From Oxytricha trifallax (taxonomy: Eukaryota; Ciliophora; Spirotrichea; Sporadotrichida; Oxytrichidae), in the NCBI GenBank assembly GCA_000711775.1, contig ARYC01000392.1, positions 62,001 through 126,000 of the forward strand: 64,000 bases of DNA, read 5' to 3'. Positions 1 through 12,109 of the stretch are shown here, piece after piece; position 1 is the first letter of the stretch; each line of letters begins with the position of its first letter. The notes under the pieces are model-generated. The model saw only the letters and a list, made by a program, of their open reading frames with translations. It was not told where the DNA came from and made no database searches. The position numbers were made by a program, and so were the translations under genes.

Positions 1-980
1 AATAATTGCATGAGAGTAGTTTTGCCAGCACCATTATGTCCAAGTATAAAATTAATTTCTCCAGATTTAAATTCCAAATTTATCATATTTAACGCTTTGA
101 ATCCATTATTATATGTGTGAGTTATATTATCAATCTTTAACAAGATTTATTCTATTGAACGATAGTCGTTAATTTTTATTATTTTTATTTCATCATTATT
201 ATTTATTAATTTGTTTTAAAGTGCCTTTTTCTTAGAGAGTGAAATTATAACAATTACTACTATTCCTTATATCAAAGTAAATGGTAGTAAAAGTTGTAAA
301 AGCTGATTTAATGAGAATAATTAACCAATTTTATCCTTTTTTACCAATTACTCGCAAAGTTTATTCATGAATATCAAAGGATTGAGAAATTTAGTTTGAT
401 TAGTTATTATCAAGCATAATTTGGATGACTATTTATCTTCACAAAAACTTATATTATTCAAAATTGTTGTAAATACCAGTATAATACCATAAAAGAATGC
501 AAAATATCTCTAAGCTTTACTCTTTTAAAAATATTAGCTTGTTAGAAGCAATAGTGGTATGGTTATAAGTGAAAAGCTGATACTTTAAAAAATAAGAAAA
601 AGTTAAAATCCTTAATTAAATTTCATGATATTACTTAAGCCAATACTCATCATTAAGGATATAATCGTAGCCATTATAAGATAGTACAAGATATTCCCTA
701 TAAGATAAATGTCAGTGTTCAAATTATATCTTTTCATCAGATTAAGTATCCCATTTGAATTTTCATTTTTAATAGTTGAGTGGGAAGTGTTGACTGATAG
801 TGTTGAAAGTCAAAAGGATCAAGAAGAAATCTAATAACTATCTGGCTGGCTTTATCCCCAGTATTAATTTCTGTCAAGCTTTAAATAATAATAATAATAG
901 TTGAGTGAAATTTTATTAAAGGTAAGAGATATACGAGGATGATTGATATAGGCAAAATATTATCTAGAATTCTGTAATAA
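1..980 (-). CDS. ABC transporter, ABCA-like, partial
   Basis: The 3' end lies outside the window. With TAA/TAG as Gln, a frame runs from about 980 down to 1. It encodes several hydrophobic helices (about 500-760 and near 250), then the start of a nucleotide-binding domain. A Walker A motif, GHNGAGKTTLMQ, ends near position 5. Transmembrane segment followed by this ATPase domain is the ABCA half-transporter order; ABCG has the reverse order. The frame is broken by a 125 bp retroposon copy at 783-907; removing it with one of its 12 bp flanking repeats restores the frame exactly. The 5' exons above about 980 were not resolved, and a TGA in the same frame near 1010 implies an intron or IES there. 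ABC identity is firm; the subfamily is inferred from domain order. Confidence 0.8.
771..907 (+). mobile_element. 5'-truncated retroposon copy acting as IES
   Basis: Perfect 12 bp direct repeats AATAGTTGAGTG at 771-782 and 896-907 flank about 113 bp. The insert ends in a motif shared with three other copies (GCTGGCTT..CCCCAGTATTAATTT) followed by an (AAT)n tail. Target duplication, 3' tail and 5' truncation are marks of target-primed retroposition. It sits inside the ABC transporter frame and must be removed to restore it. Confidence 0.8.
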
Positions 981-1084
981 TCATCTTTAATTATTTAGCT
1001 AAACCATAATCAAAGAATTGTAGAATTTTATAATTTTAAGTTTAATATATTAATTTAAAATACAGCGTTTACTTTTCATAGGAA

Positions 1085-1276
1085 CGAGAGTTTGATGTAT
1101 ATGTGCCTTTTGATTTTAAGAAACTTCCTTCAAGATATAATTAGCAACCCAATTTTACACCCAAGCAAATCCCTGCTGAACATATTTTCTATGAGACTCA
1201 AAGTCAGGTTCCTCGTTGTATATATCAAATTGAGGTTTCTTTTAAGATGGAATATTGCTCTAAGTCCTATCAATGA
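1085..1276 (+). CDS. orphan + strand coding segment, unknown
   Basis: An open, protein-like frame of about 62 codons ends at TGA 1274-1276. It has balanced composition and few Gln-TAA codons, and includes the stretches FDVYVPFDFKKLP and VPRCIYQIEVSFKMEYC. No start codon or upstream partner exon is visible, and the neighbours on both sides are on the minus strand. An AG-like boundary (tttcatag) precedes it near 1081. It may be the last exon of a gene whose other parts lie elsewhere, a displaced or inverted MDS, or a gene remnant. The product is not recognised. Confidence 0.4.
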
Positions 1277-1430
1277 CTCCCTCTGAATCATCATAATACA
1301 TTTAAAGTTCATAATTTTGTTAAGATGTTTAATTTAGGGCAAAAGCAAAACATAAGCCTGGATGAGAAGTCAAATTTTTCTCATAATTTTAGTGATTCAT
1401 ATAGCCTTACATTTATTCTATACTCTCAAA

Positions 1431-1886
1431 TCATTTTATTTTCATGTAGAGAGATCTAACTTAAATAACGAAGTCAGGAAGGCCATCATTATTTTTATCG
1501 TTGTCTAGTAATCCATTTTTAACATCATTTAAATGATTCTTAGTATAGACTAATAAAGAATTAATGACGAAGAATAATTAATCTTACAAAATAGTTCTAA
1601 GTCTCTAGCTAGATTTTCCATAACAGGATGGTCGGAAGGAGCAATTCCTATAAACCTTCGATCTGGGTTATCTCTAGTGCTTCTGCAATTATCTGGGTGA
1701 AATTTAAATATAACACTCCCAAATAAAGGATCTTAGTCTAAGAATTCAAAGAATTCTTCAAATTCCTTTTTGAAGTTATTGTTCAATAACGAGCAAATTC
1801 AATTTAGATTATTATCAATATTCTTTTTATTCTATAATATTGAGAATTTATGATTTCTCAGTCCCGTAGTCTAATGGATTAAACAT
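1431..1886 (-). CDS. small acidic protein with an Asp-rich loop, unknown
   Basis: A possible start ATG lies at 1884-1886 and the TGA stop at 1431-1433. A well-supported exon reads down from about 1790 to about 1590. A 38-nt GT-AG intron (GTAAGA...TTATTAG) joins it to a last exon with LLDNDKNNDGLPDF, which resembles an EF-hand-type calcium loop. Between the N-terminal piece and the main exon (about 1790-1830) the frame has a TGA, so an intron or IES probably lies there. The product is not recognised; calcium binding is only suggested. 1887-2360 is AT-rich with nothing coding seen. Confidence 0.5.
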
Positions 1887-2360
1887 CGGCTATAAATTTG
1901 TAGCATATTTTATCAATGAAAAACTACCGTCTTAATTGCTCTCTTTATCTTTTTCTACTTTTGGCTAAAAATTTTAAGTTCCTAATACCTAAGGAGTTAA
2001 ACTAATATGTTCTGGTTATATCTTACTCCTTATAAAACACAAGATTAAGATTATTAAAATTGGTATTAGTATCTCGAATAAAGTTAAAATCATTTGTCTT
2101 TTACTCTCTAAGATTAACTTGTATTGTATCGCAAATATCTGTCAAAATTTACCAGAAAAAATATTATTCCAGTATTTGCTATAAGCATTTTAATTTTTGA
2201 ATATCTTTTCAGGCTTTTTTAGAGGCTTTTCCATGTTTTATTAGATTTTTAAGTTCGAATTAATGATGATTATAAATTATTATTAGCCAATACATAATTT
2301 ATTATTGCTATGAATAAGAATTAAATTGATTTATTTCAAAGAATAATAAAATAATAAAAA

Positions 2361-5300
2361 ATGAACGAGATACTCTAAAAACTAAAAAATACTGCTTAAG
2401 TAGGCAATAAATCAACTGATCTGTCCTCAATCCTAATAAAAGCAGAGCAATCAGATTAAGACATAAACTTTAATAATTTCAAGAAATTCGAAGATTTAGA
2501 GAAAGAATTTGAGGACTTAACAGCTTTTAATAATCAACTCAAATCAAAGACCCAGTTATAAGGAACGAGTTAAAATAAACTACAATTGAAAAATGTGTAG
2601 AGTGAATTGTTTAAAATTGAGAATAACAAGAGAATGAATGAAGAGGAGAGGCTTAGGGCTAAGTTAAACATATTGGTCTAGGATCGGCATGATAAAATTA
2701 TGTAGGAATCTATTGAAGTTAAATTTGCTTAAAATATAAATGAAATCGCAACCACAAGTAAATGAAATAAGGTTTAATTAATGAGAGATTTAAAAACGCC
2801 TAATTAAGACTTCTATTAAACCTTTATTTTTATAGTTTGATCTAGATTTATCGAAAAAGAAGGTTTAACTTATAAAGAAATTAGAATTGAGAACCAAATC
2901 GACATTTAAGCTAAACCAATAAAAGAGAGAAAAAGGTTTAAGCAACAGAAGATACAGAGACATAATTGAAAATGAATAGGATCCTTTGCTTGGTATTTTC
3001 AGTGATAACAAGCTGAAGAATCTATTTTAAGGAGATAGAGGCTAAAAGGTTCTTAACACTCATTCCCTTGATTTTCTTCATTTAGATTTCAAATAAGACA
3101 TCAACAGAATTACTTAAGAAATGATTGAATAGGCTTAATAGTCATAGTTTGGCAAAGAACTAATTTAAAAGAGTGAATTAAATCATCACAAATATGTGCC
3201 AGATTTAGCAGTCAGAATGATCTCGAAAAATCTCTAGATGCTTGAGCAATTCGATATGATACAATATAACTCTAAAAGTAACTTTAACAGTCAAAATTAG
3301 CAAGCCAAAAATTATCTAACCACCTCAGAGAATTACAACACAAATAATGACAGCATAGATATTTACAACTATGAAGATTCTTAGGATAGACACACATCTA
3401 AAAGCCATATGAAAAGAACGGGATCTTTTAAGTCATTTCAAGCTTATGCTACTTAAAGTCCGCAGTAGATTTCTAATCCATTCAACACAAATCAAATTTA
3501 TCCTAATGCTAACTTAATTAAGGTTAATATAACGGGGGAATATCCTACTCTATTCTTTTGCTATGAAAATTCAAATGATTCACAAATGAGAAATAAATAT
3601 CAATCTAAGAACAATTAAATTGGTATAAAATCTGATTAAAAGAATTAAACTTAAATGAGTCTGGTAGAAAAATTGACTGTTCAATTTGGAAGATAACTAA
3701 ATACTGATTTTACTTAACTTGAAAGAAGATACTTAAAGAATCTTAAAAAGAGTTCTCAAGAAAGTGAAAAAGACTAGAAATAGTATAATATGCATGATTT
3801 GTTTAAATTGAAAAAACTTAAATGCTTTAACAAAGTTTACAAACCTAAAGTTTTAGCTGTAACGACTTAATCTAGTACAGGCTAGAAATTTGATCCAAAG
3901 CGTAAAAATAGAAAAGCTAGTGACTTGAAAGCATAGAAAGAACCTAATATCAAGTTAGAGGTAATTAAGGAATTTCTGTTTGAAGAGGAAGACGATCAGT
4001 TTCAATCAATGTACTTAAACTATATAGGACTTGGAGGTGTTGGTATCTCAGATAATTTAGAATCTTCTAATGGGCAGTCTTAAATTATTAGTCCACGAGG
4101 TGCTTTAATAGAGGGTTTAGGAGGAATGATTGGAGGTATTTAAAAAGGCAGATCAGGTAACTAAAACATGGAAAATTCAGATGATTCTAAAGAGCTATAG
4201 TTTATTGATTTTATGGGACTTGGAAATCGAAATGACAGATTAATTGAGAGAGATGCCTTTGTTTCACCATTTGAGAATATTATGTTCTTTGATGAGCTGC
4301 CAGAGGAAGAAAGTTACGATTACTAACTTATTGAGGAGCTATACTTAAAAAAGTAATTAAATATACCTAAAATTTTAAAATCAATTTATTTAACCCCTAG
4401 AAAAAAATAAGAATAAGTAAAGTAACTGCTGATAGATCCAGAGGAAAATCTCTGGCTGGTCTAATGAGCAGAATAGACACAGCCAATTTAGATGACTCAG
4501 ATTCAAGCATTCAAGAGAATTAAACTTATGTGGCTTTATAGAAATATTAATTCAATCAAATTTTAAAAGGGAGTGAATCTCAAGAAGCTTTGAATAGAGA
4601 TATAAATGGAGATAATAATTTGGAAAGACAAAAGACGACTAGAAGAAGCTAGAAGAAACTAAAGTTTGACATGAGTCAATTATAGCTTTTATAACATTTA
4701 TATCAAATATGTTATAAATTGTAGTGGAGTTCTTCGATCCAATTAGAAAGAAAAAGGGTCCACTGTCAAAAAACAAAATTTCAAATAAAATTAAAGATAA
4801 AGGATCAACTTAGAAGCATGGAATAGTAAACAAAAAAGTCCCCACAGACAACTCAACTTAAAATGAGCATGGTGCAATAACCTTTTATTCGAATGTATCA
4901 AAGCAAAAATCAAGAAGAAACGCGTTTCATCCTAGATGGGTGATGATGAGGGGCTTCAATCTATATTGGTACAGATCCCCTATTGAGAAGCAATAAAAAG
5001 GTTAGATCATATTGCCAAGTTAAAACATTCAGTTGGTAAAAGTTGGTAAAAATTAATGCTTCATGATTTCGAAAGATGAGTAAGGTCAAGGAAGGCTTCT
5101 AAGGTTTCAAGATAATGAGCAAAATCATGATTTCAAGAACAAACTTACCAACATGATTTAGTACAAGATCTATCTAGAAATAGTAAACAGAAAAAATAAT
5201 GAGAAGCTTGACAATGCAATTAATAGATTTCTTTAAAGAGTCAGGTAATCATAAACTCGAGATGCATGATAAATACTTGAATGAAGAATATAAGCTTTTA

Positions 5301-6221
5301 TGTTTGAATGAAGCGCTTCTAGCTCACAGCAAGCTAACCTAGCTTATTCTTGTAAATTGTGGATTAAGTGATGATTCTCTTGATTTGATGCTAAACAAAC
5401 TATCTTCTAGAAAGAATAATATTTGGCATATCGATTTAAGTCAAAATGAATTGACTTAGCATTCTATACCATCGATTTGTTATAATTTTGCTTTTGAGTT
5501 ACTATTTATTAGATAAGTTATACTACATAAAGTCCGAGCACGGCCTTGGTCTAAGATCTTTACTAATAAATCGAAACACGATTTATGATGCAGGTCTCTA
5601 AAATTTAGCAGTGGGCTTATTTGAAAGATATCAACTCTTAGAAAGTAGAAATTCTAACCTATCGACAATTCCAATTCCTATTCAACGGTTAGGGATTTCA
5701 GATACAAAATTTACAGATAATGGGTTCAAATACTTGCTATAAAGATTTGAGGCACTTTACCTTAGAAATATGCATAACACTAGAGATTTTGAAAACTTGA
5801 TGGAAATCGATATCTCAAGAAACAATATTTCAGAGACCTCATTGAAATACCTAGCAGATATTTTGAGAAAATTCAATGGTTTCAAATCTATAAACATGCA
5901 ATCTCTTCTTGACATGAAATCAGATAATGGTTGGATCGAGTTTTGCAAAGCGTTGAGAGAAACGCAGTCTTTATAATCAATTGATCTTTCAAAGAATTTT
6001 CTATCAGCTATTGTGATTCAAGAGCTTATATTTTCATTATTTCAATTATTAAGAAAATATGTGAAGATTATTCTTGATATAATTCCCTATAATGATCTAT
6101 TATTTAATAATAAAATAGGAAAAAGCTTTTACACTCTGTCATCGATAATTATGTCATTAGCGAAATTAATATAGATATCAAAGGCAAAAACATTCCTTTT
6201 GGCTTTTCAAATAATACTTTG
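2361..6221 (+). CDS. PH-domain and leucine-rich-repeat protein (CARMIL-like order)
   Basis: Starts at ATG 2361 and ends at TGA 6219-6221. The N-terminal half is a long Gln/Asn/Ser-rich region with coiled-coil stretches. A PH-like domain follows near 4930-5060 (HPRWVMMRGFNLYWYRS.., then a strand ending QCFMIS). From about 5280 to 5990 there are RNase-inhibitor-type leucine-rich repeats (LTQLILVNCGLSDDSLDLML, IDLSQNEL, MEIDISRNNISETSLKYLAD, IDLSKNFLS). PH followed by LRRs is the order in CARMIL proteins, which regulate actin capping in other eukaryotes; that role is inferred. Probable introns: about 2755-2845, a 49-nt GTCAAT...TGTAG segment near 4675-4723, and a 34-nt intron at about 5480-5514. 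One junction near 4385-4440 was not resolved (1-nt frame offset), so an IES may lie there. Confidence 0.6.
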
Positions 6222-6412
6222 ATGAGTATGTTTCAAATTTATCTTACAAAAGAAAATATTGATTTATGATTTTATAAAATCCTAATATTAATTTTTAATA
6301 TTCTTACATTTCCGTTTCAAAATCTAAGTGGTTTATGAATATTATATAGTTAATTAGGTTACTCTCTTTTTTTATTAGCAAATATTATTCACTTTAAATT
6401 TTTAAAGGTTTA

Positions 6413-7613
6413 TCATTTGATCAATCCTAATCTGTAAATATCTTCCAAATGCATTCCCATTGCTTAATAATTTAAATTCTTAATATGTTCTTTTTATCTT
6501 CTTTCTTATCTGACTATCTCTTCAACTCTTTTCATTTTAAATCTTTTGGTAATTGAATCATCTAATTCTTCATTAAATTTTACCCTTTAAGAAACTTTAT
6601 TTGATCTCTTCTGCCCGTATTTCTCATAATTATACTCTGCTCGACTGGAGTCCATGCTGTTATTTATAGGGTAAATTTTAGCCAAATTTCTATCATCAAA
6701 TAGTTTTTGTTTTTATTAATCTTTAACTACATTGTTAACTAAATTTTATTCTTGTAATTGAGAGTAATTGCCATTTGAAAGCTTTTTTAATCTTTCCTTT
6801 TACACTACAAACGACCATATGAAATATAATGAGATTAAATCGAAGATGCTGTGCATTACAGTATAAAGAGCACTCACTTCATAACCTTTGTATTTCTCTT
6901 CTATCAACATATTTAAAAATAATTTAATAAGTAAATTAGAAACTAATAATCTTTTTAATTATATTCTAGAAACTGAGGAAAATTACTTATTGTGAAAAAT
7001 ATATCAAAGACATCAATAGTTTAGTGACAAAGTAAAGTTTGTTAACTCTTATAAAAGCATCCCAAAATACTATAATTGTTACTATTATTTCCAAAATAGG
7101 AATTGGTATCATTAAAAACCATATTCGATTGTTTACCACAATAAATATCAAGCAAAAGATTAAGGAAATCTAAATTATATTAAATTATTACAAATATTAT
7201 TAAATATTTTATTTTTTTATGAATAAACAGCTACAAAAGCATGGTAATTTAAACAACTGCAATTAAATCCTATAGATTATATTTAATTAATATGTTTTAA
7301 TATTTTTATAAAAAACATGCTTTTAAGTTAATATTCAGTATGACAATAATTTACTTTGAATTAATGCAAAAAGATCATTAATATATTAGTTTTGAATAAG
7401 TGGGACAACTTCTTTGAACATGCTCATTGGTGCTGGTTTAACTTTGCATATTTTCTGTATTTAAATTATTTTACAAGTTTTCCTACAAGGTCTCCTAATA
7501 AATCGATTGCAAAACACTTTCGCATAGAGAGACAAGGGTATCTTCTCACTGTTTTTTGGGTAGTAAAAGTTATCTGAGTGAGGAAATATTCGGTTTTTTG
7601 GATTTTTTAACAT
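6413..7613 (-). CDS. multi-pass membrane protein, unknown
   Basis: ATG at 7611-7613, TGA at 6413-6415. The first exon (7613 to about 7330) is basic and Cys-containing (FCNRFIRRPCRKTCK). A second block (about 7170-6960) carries two or more hydrophobic helices (SLIFCLIFIVVNNRIWFLMI.. and VTIIVFWDAF). The last block (about 6930-6415) starts LIEEKYKGYEVSAL, has another helix, then a charged cytosolic tail rich in Arg, Glu and Lys. Junctions are AT-rich gaps not fully resolved. No family is recognised; transporter or channel is possible. Confidence 0.5.
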
Positions 7614-8312
7614 TTTAATTTGAAATTTATTTGATAAATTAATTTATTTACAAATAAATTTTCATAAACCTATAAATAAGTAGGCGGATAGATGATTTTC
7701 AGGAAAAGAGTACAAAAATAAATATACTGAAATTATTAAACAAGGGGTTATTGCTAAAGTTTATATCTCTAAAACCATAAGATTTCATACTTCGCAATTC
7801 TGAGGGTTCTTGATAGATAAAAATTAATAACAAGTCAAAATTAGATATTTGCAATAAAAGTAATTATTATATTGTTAAAATTAAGTAGAGCTAATGTTTT
7901 ATAAAATAAGTAAAATAATTTATGTTAAAACGATTGGTAATATCATTTTTATACTTATGTAATATAGGTGCTAATTATAAAAGAAGAGAAGAAAAAGATT
8001 ATTTAAGATTTTAGCAAATTAAAGATTCTTCTTGAGTATATTATATATGCGTGCTTTGATATTAGGGGTTTAGATTTGGACGAATGTCATTGATATATAT
8101 ATTCCAAATATTTACAATAGAGCTAATATAGAGCTACTTAATTGATCAAATAATAGGTTGATGCATATTATTCTTTCATTTAGTAATGAATAGGATTATT
8201 AATTTGAGTGTGGTCTCAAACATTAATCGCTCAAAGATTCTCTCAGACTGTGTTGAATTATAAATCGTATGTATAAGATTAAGTTCTTTAAAAGGTTATT
8301 TGGTAAGATTTA
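7614..8312. other. AT-rich stretch, no clear gene
   Basis: About 700 bp of very AT-rich DNA. The minus-strand frame of the dioxygenase gene stays open here to a TGA near 7785, but the composition is not protein-like and the extension is taken as chance. Nothing else is seen. Confidence 0.4.
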
Positions 8313-9092
8313 TAAGAATTTATAATTTATGTTGAATTCTCCTCTGTAAGGAAGATCAATTAAGTCAAAGTCGACTGGAAGCTTTGGAGGAGTTGTATCG
8401 AACTGCAAGAAAGTCAAATTATCAATTTTAGTTGATGAATTTTTAGTGTCGTCTGCGAATTTCTTTGATTTTATCTCAATCGTTTCCACTTGATCTACTC
8501 CTAACTATTTGAAATAAGTTATTCTTCTCAGAGAATCGGCGGTATAATTAGGCAGGCATATATCAAAGAAGCATGTGTTCTCCTCCGCAACAAACTCGTG
8601 AAGATTGTTTCTAGATGGGCGTACCATCAAGAACTGAGGTCCATGTAGAACTGTTTTGTTAACAAGTCTAGCAGATATTTTCTTTTTGGACTCCAACAAC
8701 TCTGTATACTCATCATTCGAGAAATCATTGTATTTGAATTTAGAGTCAACTTTGTCGTAGGATTTGTAGTTCAATTTTCCGAAGAGCATTCTGAAAAACA
8801 CACACATGTTAGGGTGATCATGTAGAGGCATCTTAGCTCCCTTTTTAATGAAAAAAAGAACTAGGCGGTAATCTTCGCAACCTTCGACAGTGATCCTATT
8901 TAGTTACTTCTGGAAGTGATAAGGATCATCGGGGCCTTCTACTCCCAGCTACTTCAAGGAGACGTTGTTCATTTACTCAATCAATTTTTGGCAACCGGGG
9001 TCGTGGTAAGCTTTATCGAGGAAGCTGACTGAGTTGCCAGCTTACTTTGAGCGTAAGCTCATCTCTTTCACGGTGTGGACAAGTGATTTCAT
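8313..9092 (-). CDS. cysteamine/cysteine thiol dioxygenase (ADO/PCO family)
   Basis: ATG at 9090-9092. The protein has the family's metal-binding cupin motif MPLHDHPNMCVFFRMLFGKL, followed by a second cupin block (HEFVAEENTCFFDICLPNYT). In the family two His of the HDHP region and a later His bind Fe(II); the later His (NLHEFV) is present. The PPY-type loop appears as LPNY, and the tail LPVDFDLIDLPYRGEFN matches the usual near-C-terminal PY(x)GE. ADO and PCO enzymes add O2 to cysteamine or N-terminal Cys thiols and act in oxygen sensing in animals and plants; that role here is inferred. Length (about 255 aa) fits. No in-frame TGA follows directly, so a short IES or intron may precede the true stop. 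Confidence 0.82.
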
Positions 9093-9403
9093 TTTTAAGG
9101 AAGGGTGAAATTGAAATGTAGATAAGATTGGTTTTGGTTTCTTTCTTATTAATAAGTATATAATTTATTAAAGCTTCTAAAATAAGAGACTGGGTATATG
9201 CAAAATATATTAAAACTTAAAAATTGAATAATTGAGAGGTAAAATGAGACAAATATTAATAAGCTTAAATTTTTAAATGAGCATTTTTTATCTGTGTACT
9301 GTATATGAAATTGTTTCTTCATTTCATTTACTTCTTCAAAAAAATTGAGAAATATAAAAAAATTATTTTTAAAGCATTTTAAATTCTCTATATATAAATA
9401 AAA
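9093..9403. other. divergent intergenic region
   Basis: About 310 bp of AT-rich DNA between the start codons of the dioxygenase gene (-) and the following gene (+). It would hold both promoters and any chromosome-breakage site. No motif is recognised. Confidence 0.4.
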
Positions 9404-11964
9404 ATGGAACTAGCTGTAATTACAGATCCTTCATATCAAGGCATAAATGCTATTAAAATATCTAAAACCCCAAAGCAGAGAACATTTCCAATCTAAACAA
9501 CTCTTTCAAGAAAAAAAGTTCTCTCTAGAAACAATAAACTTGATCCATTGTTTTTCACTCAAACTAATTTGAATTAGGCAGGATAAAGTCAAAATTATAT
9601 AACCAATAAAAATGGAAGCATGATTAGCCCTAAAAATCTTAGTTCGGGAAATTTTCATATTGGAACTAAAATTGACTAGGGAAACAACCCGATGTCAGAC
9701 TAGCGTAAGTTAACAAATAAAAATTTACGAAACATTTATAATAGATTTCTCTCCAAAGAATGGAGATGATTATATGAGTTTACAGGGGTCACCAATGAAT
9801 TTGTCTTCTCCTAAGTATATTATATTATTAATATTTACTAAGTATAAATAAATAACTTAAATTAAAATATATCAATTCGAAGTCACAGAAATATCTCACA
9901 TTAGACAAATCTAAATTGTAAGTACACCCTATCTTAAAAATAACTAATTTTAAGCTGTTTGATTTTATAGTAGTAAGAAACTAAGCCCACTTAGCAATCA
10001 ACAAAACGATTAATGTAAGAAGCATAATAAAGACATAGCAAGTGTGGTTGATTTTAATTAGTAAAAATACCAAAAGTAGCAGAAGAAACAGCAATTATAA
10101 GATGCTTTAGAGCAGCTTAGAACTGACTTAAACCTTGATAGAGTATCACCAAGCAAAAACAAGTAAAATATTCTTGGATATTCAACGAAGTAGCAATACT
10201 ACAGCTAGCAATAATAAAATGATGCTTTTGCTAAATACCCACAGTTATCTTTATACGAGAGACTTCACCTAGATATATCAGGGTTACATCCTTTGGCATA
10301 AAGTAGATAAAAATCTTAATTTATGAGTTAAAATAGCATGAGTAACGGGGGTGGTCACCAGTCTTCTCTTAGTAGTGCTCTAAAAGAAAGAAATTAGTTT
10401 TTGCTGAAGTAGAAATCAGCATTTAATAAAATGGGCAAAGACCTTCCAAAGCCAATCTTAGATGAATCGAAAATTTTCTCAAAAAATTAATCTTCAAGAC
10501 TTTTAGATTTAAGCAGTGTCGATTAGAATACAAAAGCAATGTTTGGGTAGACTTAAATTTCTCTTTCTTTCAAAGAGAGAGTCACTAAACTCAGGAAAAT
10601 TATATATAACTTGAGACTTTAATTAGAGTAATACTTTTAAAGTAGTAAGCAGCAAGATGATAATGTACAAAATTAATCTTCATTGTAATAACCAATAAAA
10701 GATTAAATAAAGTTGATGAGAGGCTTTCTATAGCAATATCTCAATGTTGAGGATCTTCAAAGTATTTCAAAGTACAATTACTAATTATTTTACGATTACA
10801 TAATGGGCGATAATGACAAAGTAATAATTTAAGAGTTTAAAAATAAAACTTACGCTTAACTTTTCCTCACTCTTTTAAATTCGAATTCTTTGGGAGTGAA
10901 AGCTAATTTGTTCTAAATGGATACTACTTAGCATTCATAAAATCATGAAAACGATATTACAAAAACCGTAGGAAACAATAGTACATTTTTGCAATAAGTC
11001 ATGAATAAAAGCAAGTCCAATCATTCGATTTTAAGTATATAGCAATACTAACAAATGTCAAAACGCAATAACACTTAAAATTAACACTCTTCATCATTTA
11101 ATTATCTAATTTAATTTATAGTTTCTTATGAAAACTATTTAAAAATTAAAGTAATCCATCAAAGAAGAAATTTAAAACATTTAAGGAGTCGATTGATTAG
11201 TTTAAGAATGAATTCATTTCGAATTATGAACAATGGCAGGGTAAAATTGAGCATGATGATATATCTGATATCTATAGAAGAATTAGCTCTTAACCTATTT
11301 TCTCAGAAAAAGATCACTAAACTTTATTCATTAAAATAGATTTAAATCTCTTTAAAGCGATCTCATCAATAATTATTTTAATCTTAATTTTAGAAAGTAC
11401 TTACTGATTACATAAACAACAACAAAAAGATAATAGGCACTGAAATTTTAATGCCCTCTGTAGAAAGACAAGTGGCCAAGCAAAGTTTGAACTCATCTTC
11501 AATAAATTTTGGGTATGGAGGCTTGAATGTTAAGCACAGAGAGAGCCCACATGATTCTAAAATTATGAATGCTATGGACACTACTTAGAAGGGCAGCACA
11601 TAATATAAAGGGAGCAGTTCTAATGGAATTAAAAGAGAAGAAAATGTGGGAGTGCTCAAAAGAAACAAACTTCTACTAGAGCTTAAATATAAGAAGTTTA
11701 TTAATTTAATAAGATATGTAAAGAGCATGTTGTAATTAACAGAAATAAGTCGCTTTCAACTTTGGTTCAGGAATAGGGGATAGTACAGAAAAAGAAGCTT
11801 ACGAGCAATATTTTCGAGAATTTTTTATTTTTTGTATAAACTTTAATATTGGTAACTCTAATTCTAAAACCATCATAGATGTGGATTATTTGGAATTAGA
11901 AAAGTATATAAAAAGCAGGCAGTAAATAGCTGATAACCACCTAAAGCTTACATATCATAAATGA
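9404..11964 (+). CDS. Gln/Ser-rich coiled-coil protein, unknown
   Basis: ATG 9404, TGA 11962-11964. Introns with GTAAGT/GTATAT donors and AG ends are visible (about 9704-9745, 9815-9897, 9918-9970). The main exon (about 9971-11100) is rich in Gln coded mainly by TAA/TAG, with coiled-coil heptads (ALEQLRTDLNLDRV; KLRKIIYNLRLQLEQYF) and an acidic-hydrophobic block (LMRGFLQQYLNVEDLQSI). Later exons include FKTFKESIDQFKNEF and a C-terminal block TEKEAYEQYFREFFIFCINF, with frame changes at AT-rich gaps that are introns or IESs. The product is not recognised; a structural or cytoskeletal role is possible only by composition. Confidence 0.5.
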
Positions 11965-12109
11965 TATAATTCTGAATCAATATATCTCTATTTAAAAGGC
12001 TTTTTTTTTTCTAATATATTATATTTTAAAATCTGAACTAATATGTTTACAACAATTAGAAATTTTAAATAATTAATAAATAACTATAAATTGTTTTTCC
12101 TTTTCAAAT

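Noticed and set aside
1858..1892. tRNA-like 5' half (CCCGTAGTCTAATGG)
   Set aside because: No matching 3' half or T-loop follows, and the reverse strand reads as a plausible coding start (MFNPLDYGTEKS).
7392..7577. + strand 61-aa ORF
   Set aside because: The minus strand has a longer protein-like exon with an ATG at 7613 continuing into the membrane protein.
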